A stretch of DNA of 23,864 nucleotides. Origin: Dissophora ornata (Eukaryota > Mortierellomycota > Mortierellomycetes > Mortierellales > Mortierellaceae). The notes under the pieces were generated by a model. It was not told where the DNA came from and did no database searches. It saw only the letters and a list, made by a program, of their open reading frames with translations. Of the stretch, positions 1-8,594 are shown piece after piece. The translations under genes and the position numbers were made by a program. Each line of letters opens with the position of its first letter. The first letter of the stretch is position 1. The stretch covers positions 1 through 23,864 of the forward strand of contig MU617093.1 of assembly GCA_025201705.1 (NCBI GenBank). Direction: 5' to 3'.

Positions 1-42
1 GCCCACTCCTTGATCAAACTGATTGGCGTGATGCCGCAGTAA
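1..42 (+). CDS. possible 3' end of an upstream gene (partial)
   Basis: Reading frame 1 is open from the window edge and stops at TAA (40-42), giving a tail that ends in LIKLIGVMPQ. A T-run and AT-rich sequence follow at once, as is common downstream of a stop codon. Thirteen codons are too few to assign a family and the frame could be open by chance. It is recorded only because the window may cut through a gene here. Confidence 0.2.
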   Translation, partial: AHSLIKLIGVMPQ

Positions 43-305
43 AGGTCGCATATTTTTTTTTTAACATTCATGGTCATTTGCATCCCTTTAATGTCTAAAT
101 TTCACTCCATTTCTCTCCAATCGGCTCGAGGTTAGGCTTATTCGATTCCTTTTTATAAGGGCTACACACTTGGGTGGATCTTGGACACTACAAAAGGCCG
201 GTTCGGCGCCAATTTGGTCCAAATGGACGAAAATGACGAATTCTTATGGGCTCTTCTCAAATGTAGATATAATCTTTTCTCGACAACGACAAATATAAGA
301 ACAAA
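43..305. other. non-coding stretch upstream of the tRNA
   Basis: AT-rich sequence with a T-run near 51-61. No open frame here has protein-like composition. I see no TATA element or other pol III upstream signal that I would defend. Confidence 0.5.
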
Positions 306-378
306 GGAGGATTGGCGCAATTGGCAGCGCGTCCGTCTCCAAAGCGGAAGGTCGGGAGTTCAAGTCTCTCATTCTCCA
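306..378 (+). tRNA. tRNA-Trp (anticodon CCA), intronless
   Basis: A full cloverleaf can be folded by eye. The acceptor stem GGAGGAT (306-312) pairs with ATTCTCC (371-377), followed by discriminator A378. The D arm is GCGC/GCGC (315-318 with 327-330). The anticodon stem TCCGT/GCGGA (332-336 with 344-348) encloses the loop CTCCAAA (337-343) with anticodon CCA at 339-341. The T stem GGGAG/CTCTC surrounds TTCAAGT. Internal A and B boxes are in place, there is no anticodon-loop intron, and CCA is not encoded, as expected for a nuclear tRNA gene. A TTTT pol III stop follows at 383-386. Confidence 0.93.
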
Positions 379-382
379 AAAC

Positions 383-386
383 TTTT
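383..386 (+). terminator. RNA polymerase III terminator of tRNA-Trp
   Basis: TTTT lies five bases after the tRNA discriminator base, the usual position for pol III termination. Confidence 0.7.
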
Positions 387-455
387 GCCAGTCGATTGGA
401 CACCCATTGTCTTTTGATTGAGAGTCGCACTCTTTTACTCTTCTCCTCAAGAAAT

Positions 456-476
456 AGTCAGACATTGTGTCTGACT
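456..476. repeat. perfect 9-bp hairpin
   Basis: AGTCAGACA (456-464) and its exact reverse complement TGTCTGACT (468-476) are separated by a 3-base loop. It sits about 80 bp downstream of the tRNA-Trp gene. No T-run follows, so it is not an obvious terminator. Function unknown. Confidence 0.6.
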
Positions 477-1310
477 TGTGTCGTGAACCCAGGCTTAGTC
501 AAGCGGAAGACCTTTTCCAAGCAGGGCGAGGTGTGAATGGAGTATAGAGAGTTGAGGGCAGGGTGCCAGGGAAATCGTGGATGTATATTCAAGTTACCAG
601 GTACAGATTTTTGGGGAGAGGGGGACTACATTTATTAGTTTAGAATGTTTCCATTTGAGCGTTGAATCCCAAGTCGCCAGAGTATGGATCAGTTACCCCT
701 TCACGTCTTCCATGCTCCACAGCTTCAGTACTCCTCTTCTCGTCCATTCTATTTTTGCGTTGCAAAAGCCGCGTGTGCTGTGATTTTGTTATTCGCGTTA
801 AGTACATGTGAGCTGAATGACATAACAATCCATTGCTTGTTAATACCGTGTTGGACGCTCTCAAGTTACCCGATGCAACCAACGATCCCCATACAGAACA
901 CTGCTTCATGTTAACTCAGTGCCTGCATAGGCCCAAACAAAATCAATCTTTTGTTCTCATTGTTATTTGTCGCGAATCAAGTGCCACCCGTTTTGCGATC
1001 CCCTTGTTGCCCGAGACTACAAAATTAACATATTGACAATAGTGTCCTTCGGAGCTCAGTCTCACGCACATTCAGTGACCGTGGATCGCCGGTTCTTGGC
1101 ATTGCATCAGTATTGATATAGTAGTGGTTGCTACCGAGGACTGCACAGCCCTGTGCTCAACAACAGAGGGCTGAAAGACGCCAAAAAAAAAACACTTGTG
1201 GGAATCTACCTTTTGAGGCAACAGACTTATCTTAAGGTTTCCGAGTTACGCCTTCGTACTTTGCAACGGACACCGCGCCATTTATTGTTCAATAGAATGA
1301 AATATAATAC
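477..1310. other. intergenic region without a supported gene
   Basis: About 830 bp between the hairpin and the convergent end of the F-box gene. The open frames are all under 90 codons, overlap each other on both strands and have no recognisable motif. A weak 7-bp stem (CAGCCCT/AGGGCTG) lies near 1146-1174. I see no further tRNA or 5S rRNA. Confidence 0.5.
1281..1286 (-). promoter_or_regulatory. polyadenylation signal of the F-box gene
   Basis: TTTATT on the + strand reads AATAAA on the gene's strand, about 25 nt after the stop codon at 1311. Confidence 0.55.
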
Positions 1311-3470
1311 TCATGTACGGATGCAATCGAAAGTGACTTCTGGATAAGTCTTCTTGACTCTACGCAAGCCCTCACCAAGAGCGCGATCGAACGCCATGAC
1401 CTTCAGCTTGGGCATCATCATCACCAACGCGCTCGCCATATGTTCGCTAATATAATGCTCATATTTCCAGTACTCCCTCAATGGCTGGTTATCAAACACG
1501 TACAGAAACTCAACCGCTGGGAACAGTAAAAAGATCTTTTCCGTGATAGCATCGACTGCCATTTCAATTTCCCTCTGCACTCCCGTAAATTCGTCGTCCT
1601 CAGTGTCCTCTTCACCCTCATTCTGTCCAAACGGATGGTGTTCAAACGGATGATAATGGACATACTGCTCACCCTCGGGTCCGTATGCAGAGTCATTGGT
1701 TTTGACATAGGCAACACTGTAGTTACAATAGCTCTGGCGTCGCCTGGATCTGATCGATCTAGGATCCAGAACTTTCTCTGGATAGAGAGTTTCCTTCCCG
1801 AGGAAATCACGGTCCTCATCCGGATCCGTCCAGCTCTCCTCCAATCTCGCGTCCTGAAGTTGTCGATGACTGATTTCGAGGCGCTTCAGCTGTGGCATTT
1901 TCTGCACGCGAGCAAAGAAGAGTTCGTGGCATTTGAGACTGAAGAACTCTAACTGGGTCACATCCAAGAATTGGAGAGTGTCCTGGCAGGCAAAGTCTGG
2001 CAGACGCAAGTCTATGCTCTTGTCATTGTCATAGTAGGTCTCGACGACAGAATAGCCGCTCCCTTGCTGGCCACACATGTATCCGCCCAGAGTGAGTCGG
2101 CTCAGTCCTGTCATCGTTGACATGATCTTGAAGAGGAGTATATAGTTGCTGAGGTCGCAGATATCCAAGACGTTGACAGCGTGCGCTGTAACCCATTCGG
2201 CACCAACGTTTTGCGGCATGGTACTGCCTTGGTATCCGAGAGAGAGCTTCAATGATGAGAGCTGCAACAATGGCCCATCCAAAAGAGTTGCAGCAAATGG
2301 AACTCTGTTGGCGGAGGGCTCCTGGAACTTGAATGATCGCAACTGTGGGCATGACTGAGTCACCGTCCGGATATGCTGGCCGAGCGTGTCGGGAGCGACT
2401 TTGACAACCCTGAAGTCCAACTCTCGTAAGTTTGGACAGGACTGGTAAACCACATCCAGGAGTGTATCGTGGAGCTCACAGTAGCAAACATTGAGCCATT
2501 TGAGTGACGGAACTTTTTCAATCGCCGGAATCGGATCCCCGATCGCTCCTGAGGCGCAGCCGGCATCTTGGTACGAGGGGTCTGACGGATAATTTTCGAG
2601 GACCTGAAACATATCGGCCATTCTCATGAGCTCCTTCTCATCCTTTTGCAAGTCCGGACTCTCCCATCCTACAGACAACATTTCGAGAGACGGGCAATCA
2701 CGAGCGATGCGCATCAATAAAGTCCAATCGCATCGTCGGTTCTTCCGGAGCACATAGTTCATGGCCCTCAATCCTCCGTAGAGCGTCATCTTCCTGAGCC
2801 TTGGGAGAGTGCTTGCGCACCATACGACTTCTGGCCGGAGATCCTCATGTGCGATCGAGAGGGTGAGTTCCTGAACATACGGTAAGCTAGCCAACAGACT
2901 ATCCAAGAGGGTTGTCCGTGTCTCCTCTCGCAGCATAAATCGCTTTGTATCCTTGCTAACATCGCTGTCTCTGTTGGACCGCTCCTGGGAAGATATATCG
3001 CTAATAACTACCAACTCTGACGAAAACAGCTTTAAATGCAAGTTTGTCACATTCCTGCACCTCTCAGCTACATAGCTGACAACGCCTCGAGCATCCAGTG
3101 GGTCGTAAATTGACAGGGTAAGTGATTTTACAGCGAGTCCGTTTCGGAAGATGACATGACGGTCATCCTGTTCCGGATCGGCATCGATGTAGACGTTTTC
3201 CCAGAGGTAGGGCCCAAAGGCTTTCCACCATTGACGGCTGACAAGGACCATGGGCTTGAGTTCGACCCCTCGTAGCTCTTGACGGATCAAGGTAGTGATC
3301 TCGGCGGCGTTGAGGGCTTGAAACATGGCAGGATGTGAGACGTGCAAGGGTGGCGGTGGTAGTTGTTGTTCTTGGCTCGACCCTTCTTTGGAGGGCTTCT
3401 GCTCCACAGGTTCTGTGCGAGAGTAGGCAGCCATGTCAGGCTCGTCATCAAATAGAGCATCAAGAATCAT
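1311..3470 (-). CDS. F-box / leucine-rich-repeat-like protein, single exon
   Basis: A 719-aa uninterrupted frame. A short acidic and Pro/Gln-rich N-terminus (about residues 1-45) precedes an F-box-like segment at about 48-95 with the usual pattern of hydrophobic helices, a VSRQWW core and PYLWENVYI. The rest has irregular leucine-rich units in which phrases such as CPNLREL, CPQLRSF and LPRLRKMTLYG recur, as in LRR solenoids. A Glu/Asp-rich loop lies around residue 610. By family analogy it would bind Skp1 through the F-box and present a substrate to an SCF ubiquitin ligase; the substrate cannot be inferred. The first ATG is used; a second in-frame Met at residue 13 is an alternative. The single-exon structure contrasts with its intron-rich neighbours and is typical of expanded F-box families in Mortierella-like fungi, which is recalled knowledge. 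Confidence 0.82.
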   Translation of the reverse strand: MILDALFDDEPDMAAYSRTEPVEQKPSKEGSSQEQQLPPPPLHVSHPAMFQALNAAEITTLIRQELRGVELKPMVLVSRQWWKAFGPYLWENVYIDADPEQDDRHVIFRNGLAVKSLTLSIYDPLDARGVVSYVAERCRNVTNLHLKLFSSELVVISDISSQERSNRDSDVSKDTKRFMLREETRTTLLDSLLASLPYVQELTLSIAHEDLRPEVVWCASTLPRLRKMTLYGGLRAMNYVLRKNRRCDWTLLMRIARDCPSLEMLSVGWESPDLQKDEKELMRMADMFQVLENYPSDPSYQDAGCASGAIGDPIPAIEKVPSLKWLNVCYCELHDTLLDVVYQSCPNLRELDFRVVKVAPDTLGQHIRTVTQSCPQLRSFKFQEPSANRVPFAATLLDGPLLQLSSLKLSLGYQGSTMPQNVGAEWVTAHAVNVLDICDLSNYILLFKIMSTMTGLSRLTLGGYMCGQQGSGYSVVETYYDNDKSIDLRLPDFACQDTLQFLDVTQLEFFSLKCHELFFARVQKMPQLKRLEISHRQLQDARLEESWTDPDEDRDFLGKETLYPEKVLDPRSIRSRRRQSYCNYSVAYVKTNDSAYGPEGEQYVHYHPFEHHPFGQNEGEEDTEDDEFTGVQREIEMAVDAITEKIFLLFPAVEFLYVFDNQPLREYWKYEHYISEHMASALVMMMPKLKVMAFDRALGEGLRRVKKTYPEVTFDCIRT

Positions 3471-4042
3471 GTCGGGAAAGTGTTATTGTACAAGGGCGAG
3501 AAAAAAAATGGGCAAAGGGGGAAGGGTGCTGAAGAAAGAGAGGACAAAGCGAGACCGTCCTTCGTTTTTATTTCATGTCGGCGCAGTCGACGCCCTGTAC
3601 AAGATGTGGTTGGGCGCATCAGTTGCAAACACTGTCGCAGTAAACCTTACTGAATGCATCTCATGGCATCCACCGGGCTCCTCTCGCCGCAGTCCATCCT
3701 CTCCATTGTCGTTTTCGCCTTTTCTTTAGCATCAATCACGTCTGCACGTTGTATTGGCCGTCTAGTCTACGCTAAAATGTCGCGTTCTTTCCGAAAGTAT
3801 GCTGCACTCACTTTTCGTGTCATCAATACACTGAAATAAAAACTTTTGGAGTGAACACTCCAAAATCAAAAAAAATACAGGTCACATCTTTATGCACTCC
3901 AATAAATACAGACGAGTCGTTTTCAAAGCATTATAAATCGCACGGGGCATGGGCGCAAGCTGTGTTGATGTTACATGTATTTCGAGTACAGACACAAGAT
4001 GCAAGAAAGGATATCTAAAATATAGTAAAAAAAAAGGGAAAA
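3471..4042. other. intergenic: F-box promoter and FBP1 3' flank
   Basis: Both flanking genes are on the minus strand, so this 570-bp segment holds the F-box gene's promoter and the 3' end of the bisphosphatase gene. The part adjoining the F-box start is purine-rich on the + strand, that is pyrimidine-rich in the sense direction. The segment contains the hairpin and CACTCCAA motifs described separately. No supported gene. Confidence 0.5.
3844..3865. repeat. perfect 9-bp inverted repeat (TTTTGGAGT/ACTCCAAAA)
   Basis: TTTTGGAGT (3844-3852), loop GAAC, then ACTCCAAAA (3857-3865). A further copy of the inner motif CACTCCAA occurs at 3895-3902, giving three copies in 60 bp. The pattern resembles a decayed transposon terminus or a dimeric protein-binding site. 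No second terminus or target-site duplication is visible. Confidence 0.6.
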
Positions 4043-5724
4043 TTAAGCTTCAGCCTTGTAAAAAGCCTCAATATCCTCGACATCCTCCTTGCTTCCCAAG
4101 AAGATGGGCGAACGCGAGTGGATCGTGTCGGGCAGGACATCCAACATTCTCTTGCGGCCCGTTGTGGCACGACCGCCAGCCTGCTCAACCAAGAAGGCCA
4201 TGGGGAAGCACTCGTAGAGGATGCGGAGCTTTCCATTCTTGGACTTGCTATCGGCTGGGTAGCAGAAGATGCCTCCATAAAGCATCGTACGGTGAACATC
4301 GGCGACCATGGATCCGACGTAACGGGCAGAGTAGGGAGCCTTCTTGGGGTCCTCGGGGAACTTGAGAGAGTGGAAGTACTTTGTGCAGGCGCCATCCCAG
4401 TACTTGGAGTTGCCCTCGTTGACGGCATAGATCTTTCCGCGGGAGGGGATTTGAATCTGTAATAAAATGAAAGAGAAAGGTCGTTCACGGTGAGATTGGC
4501 CTTCTTCTTTGATATCCAACTCATCTACGGAGAAGCGAGAGATATTTGTACAAAGAACAGAGGTACTTACGTTGGGGTGGGTGAGAATGAACTCGCCAAT
4601 CTCGGTGTCGAGGGTGTATCCGTTGACGCCCTGGCCAGTAGTCAGAACAAGAGTCGAGCAGGAGCCATAGGTGCAGTATCCGGCAGCAACCATCTCGGAA
4701 CCAGGACGAAGGACATCCGAGATCTGGCCGGTCGAGCCCTCCTTCTATTGACGAGCAGGAAAAGCGAGCGACAGAAGCGCCAGTCAGAAATAATAAAAAG
4801 TTTGATGACACATGAAAACTAAAAACAAGACGATTCCTGAAAGGGAAAATTGCGGGGAACGGGGAACGGGAACAATTTCCCTGCAAACACAAGGCTTGCC
4901 GTCCAATCACAGCGCATCACCGTGAGGGGTCCCCGTCCTAATGCGATGCACCGACGGCTCGAAACGAGGCCGCGGCTCTGACCCTCCGGGCTGCATCTTC
5001 TCTTTCTGCGGTGCGAGACGATAGCAAGCGCAGCTGTCGCTGATCGGCGCTCCACCCCTGCTACCAGCAATATCCGCCTTCTTCTCCCAAGCCAAAAATT
5101 GAAAAAAAAATCAAGGAGACTTACGACTTTGTAGATTCCGAAAATGGTTCCGATCGAGACACCGCAGTCAATGTTGGAGCTTCCGTCAAGGGGGTCAAAG
5201 ACGACACAGTACTTGCCGCGGTGCTGGTCCTCGACGAAGATCGCCTGCTCGTCCTCCTCCGAGACCATGACTGCGACCTTGTTTGATGATCGAAGCGCGT
5301 TCACGAAAATCTCGTTGGCAATCACGTCCAGCTTCTTTTGCTCCTCGCCCTGGACGTTCGAGGAGTTGGCGAGGCCGGTCCTATTTCGGTGATTGTATTT
5401 TTTCATGGAGGAGCAAGAGTTAATTGTGAAATCTCTGGGGTTGTGATACATTATTTCTGTTTTGGACGTAAAGCAACAACGGCATTCTATTCCAAGGCCC
5501 AACTTGCTGAGCAATTGAATCCCCAAAAAATACGGGTGAGACGCGGGGACATACATGCTAATCAAGCTGGCCTTGCGGACGTTTGAGGCGACAAACTTGC
5601 AGCCGAGCTGGATGGCGGTGAGGAGGAGGGTGAGGTCGCCGGAGGCTTCCTTGTAGTTCTCGACCTGGTCCTGGAAGACGTGGCGGGTGAGAGTGATGAG
5701 GTTAGTCTTGGATGGGTCGGACAT
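4043..5724 (-). CDS. FBP1: fructose-1,6-bisphosphatase (four exons)
   Basis: Hydrolyses fructose-1,6-bisphosphate to fructose-6-phosphate plus phosphate, the committed cytosolic step of gluconeogenesis. Exons (minus): 5724-5555, 5380-5125, 4744-4571, 4456-4043, with donors GTATGT, GTAAGT, GTAAGT. The spliced frame is 1,014 nt, 337 aa, the usual family size. Metal-binding DPLDGSSN is at about 119-126, preceded by acidic VSEEDE at about 96-101. SARYVGSMVADVHRT spans about 243-257. The family signature GKLRILYECFPMAF is at about 275-288. The start was chosen because family similarity begins at MSDPSKTNL; the upstream in-frame sequence translates a pyrimidine-rich leader. Residue 2 is Ser, not Pro, so the N-terminal Pro/GID degron known for yeast Fbp1 is absent as read here. 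The middle intron is unusually long (380 nt) and GC-rich. Confidence 0.95.
4745..5124 (-). other. 380-nt intron of FBP1 with GC-rich core
   Basis: This intron (GTAAGT donor, AATAG acceptor) is three to four times longer than the other introns in the window. Its core at about 4910-5075 is distinctly GC-rich compared with the AT-rich flanks, and a GGGGAAC tandem (4854-4873 on the + strand) lies beside it. I could not fold a tRNA or a C/D snoRNA in it. Confidence 0.6.
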
Positions 5725-6579
5725 ATTGCTGGTCTTGTACTCGGGTGGGGTGAGTTGGTGTTGGGGAGGGATGAGGAAAGGGAATGAGGAAAAGAAGAAT
5801 GAGAAGAAAAGAAAAAGAGGAGGGAGGGGTAAACAAAAAAAAAAAAAAGGAAAAAGAAGGTTGCGCAGAGTGCACATTAGTAAATAGGTTGTGCACAATA
5901 GTAAAAACTCACACGGATACACTCAAAGAAGAATCGAGATCAACGCACCCGACTCTTCCGGGACAGTGTACGGGTAACATTGGGGTAGTGGTGTAGCAGA
6001 ACGCTTTCACCGACAAACAGCTGTGTGTGGGGAGCAGGCACCAGCAGTCTCCCCTCCATCGCAATAGCACACCGGCGGCAAGACTTCGTCACCCGAGTCG
6101 CTCCGGTAGTTGCATGTGTCTTTTCTACGTTTCTTGTTCTTATTTTAGACAGACAAAAAAGCATTTTTGCTCTCTCCGCTAAACCTTCTTTCAGCGTCTG
6201 GGTTGGGCACAACAACCACACTGTCCGAACTGCGACTGAGTTGTTCACCCACAGAGTTAGATCTCTCGTCACACGTACGTATATTTCCCACGGTTACGAT
6301 CTTCACATTGGTAATCATAGCTGGGACTAATCCTAGGAAGCTAGCGGTGCCTCTCCTCGTCTTTATCTTTGCTGTAATGGCTCTGCCCATCTGCCTCATT
6401 GTGGATAGCCAAGTTGATCGTTGCTGCATACGCCGATTGCCTGGACAAAGGTTCTGTGCTTCGTTGGTGCCTGACGCACTGATCAGTATCGACCTTCAAA
6501 TCCGCACAAAGCGACAAGATTGATTTTTCTATTTTTTCTATTTTGTTTATTGTTGCTACATGGTTATTGTACATTTTTT
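5725..6579. other. intergenic: FBP1 promoter and leader, TAF1A 3' flank
   Basis: Immediately upstream of the FBP1 start, about 5755-5865 is purine-rich on the + strand (pyrimidine-rich in the sense direction) with an A-run near 5837-5848, as expected of a fungal leader or core promoter. The rest, to 6579, has only short overlapping frames. TTTATT near 6544-6550 reads AATAAA on the minus strand and probably serves the TAF1A-like gene. No supported gene. Confidence 0.5.
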
Positions 6580-8384
6580 TTAATCGCGATCCATGATCGC
6601 TGCTACTTTGCTGTACCACACAGGTTGCTCCTTCGCAGGTAAACTGTCGAAATAGGACGTTTCTGTGGGGTTCGCAAGGACACTCTGCTGATTGCTTCGA
6701 GGTCTGCATATTAGAATATTGTGATAAAAAAAAAAAAAAGAGGAGTCAGCTTTCGCAACATACTCGGCATGGCTGCACAGGCATTTGGTCAGCATCAAGA
6801 ATTGGCACATACCCGCTGCAAATTGGGCAAAAGCAAACCAGATCACAGATCCTGATCAACTCCTGCTCTTCCCACTCGGTTAACACCCCAAATTCTGCAC
6901 GCATGAGCAAAACCCGCAGGATTGGCCGAAGGCCTTTCACTTCCTTCCCATGGAGCGCTCCCTCAGCTGGCCCTGCAGCTGACTCACTCCTATGGCGTTC
7001 AGTCTCATTCGATGGATCAAGTCCTAGGACTATCCGTTTCTGACTGCTGGGAATACTTTGCTTCAACAGAGAAAGTAGCGGCTGGACATACAGTTTCGAG
7101 TCCGCTGCAGGGTCGTGTCTCAAGATTAGCTCGAGGGTTTGTTGGCTCTCGCGGTTCTCTAATGCCGCTAGCAATCTATGTCATTCAGTGTTGGATAAAA
7201 ATCGATTAGATACTAGCCACATCTCGACATTGGCTTGATGATCCAATCGTTTCATCCAAGCAATCCGGCTTACTGCAATGCCAGGAGGCTATCATTGTTC
7301 TTGTTGTAGAACCGCTTCAAGTAGCTTTTCATCTCGTGAATTGCTACCTTTCTGTTCCTCGATATCTTTCTCGATCCCAATCCAGCAAAGTCGATATTGC
7401 CACACCGCAACCTTACGAGGTACGCCAGGAACATGTCATTCTTACTATCTAGCTCAAAAGACCGTTCAATCAATCTTGAAGCAGCACGTTCGTGTCTCAG
7501 AATTCTTGCATTCCATTGTTCAGCATCCAGCCCTTCCTCCTCCTCTTCCTCCATCCAATCATCGTTCCCATCCTCGCCATTGCCACTGTTGTCGCCTATT
7601 CCAGGGTGTTTCCGCTTGCGTTTTTCCCGAATGTGTTTCACCCACAGCGCAAATTCAATCACGCCTGCATAGCCTTGAATGAGCGAATTGTCACTATAAG
7701 GGTACATTGTGATGTATCTGCAAGTAGGCCAGAAGTTAGACATCAACAAAACATGAAGCCGACTCGCTTAGCGCAAGTGTGATCGCTTGGGTCATTTTTA
7801 CTCACGGCGCCAATGTGGCATGGGCATCCTCTAGCTTTCCGCATCGAAGCTGATAAAGTGCAGTCTCTACAAGAATAGATTCTTTCTATTTTATCAGCCA
7901 GAGACGTACAGCGTTAGAATTGCACCAGGAAAAGCACGTTTTCAATGCACAGAGAAAAGAAAAAAAACTCCCCCTACACAGAATGTGGACTTTGCAAAGA
8001 TGAGTTGAAGGAACCGCAGACATAGAGGCTCATACTCTTGGTTTTGTCTCAATATTTCAGTGCCAATCTAGCATGGCAAGAGACGACGACAACGTTAACA
8101 TGGCACATATGAGTTTCAACGACAAATATCTGGCCTTGAAGAGATCCTGCAGTGCTCACCTTCCACACCAGTTGCTCTGAAAGATGACGGTAGCCGATCA
8201 GGTAGCTGTAAATCTTGTAGGCTCTGCAATAGTCGCGGCGGAGAAGAGTTCTTCGTAGCAACTGACCTCCCATCTCGAGGTGAATCTGGCGATTCGACCT
8301 GAGATGCCACTTCTCGTTGTAGGCGAAAAGTCGCTGCAGTTCTGGCTCCTTGCCGAACCAGGACGGCTTCCTCCCCTTTCCCAT
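6580..8384 (-). CDS. TAF1A/Rrn11-like RNA polymerase I initiation factor (six exons)
   Basis: Predicted subunit of the Pol I promoter-selectivity factor (SL1/core factor), acting in the nucleolus at rDNA promoters. Exons (minus): 8384-8160, 8067-7978, 7885-7806, 7717-7274, 7175-6813, 6703-6580, giving 1,326 nt and 441 aa; an in-frame ATG at 8405 would add seven residues. The family assignment rests on TPR-like helices in the order I recall for human TAF1A: LLRRDYCRAYKIYSYL, then VWKIGTEIL, then ALYQLRCGKLEDAH, then PYSDNSLIQGYAG. A Glu-rich acidic loop lies at about residues 170-180. The exon 2 donor (GTAGGG) and the last junction are the least certain. An alternative ending keeps a CPIC...PCRVC stretch encoded before 6760. 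The gene shares a short promoter with ADE8. Confidence 0.72.
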
Positions 8385-8594
8385 AGTGTTCTCCTGTCCT
8401 GTCAAGTGCTGTTTGGGGCAACAAAAAGAAAAAGAAAAAAAAAGAAGGTTGTTTACTGGATTACTGGAAAGCCACAGTCACGACAGTCGCTCGCAATGCG
8501 GGGAACAACCATTTTGGGAAGACACGAGCGCAAATCGTTGGACGTGGCCCTCCATTCACTCTCCATTCTACAGCAGACCGCCCCGCATCTGAAA
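8385..8594. promoter_or_regulatory. bidirectional promoter between TAF1A-like gene and ADE8
   Basis: Only 190-210 bp separate the divergent start codons. The interval contains an A/G-rich run (about 8421-8447) and no obvious TATA box. An in-frame upstream ATG for ADE8 (8496) lies inside it. The two leaders probably overlap or nearly do, so the genes are likely to share regulatory sites. Confidence 0.6.

Noticed and set aside
4015..4524. A 169-codon minus-strand frame and + strand frames of up to 138 codons over the FBP1 last exon
   Set aside because: They are other-frame shadows of the conserved FBP1 exon, with no family motif and atypical composition.
4905..5080. tRNA, SINE or snoRNA within the FBP1 intron
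   Set aside because: A B-box-like GTTTCGAGCC on the minus strand has no matching A box or cloverleaf; C and D box candidates are imperfect and too far apart.
6167..6523. 118-codon + strand frame with a hydrophobic stretch
   Set aside because: Two hydrophobic runs could mimic membrane helices, but the region has no other coding signs, overlaps open frames on the other strand and shows no family similarity I recognise.
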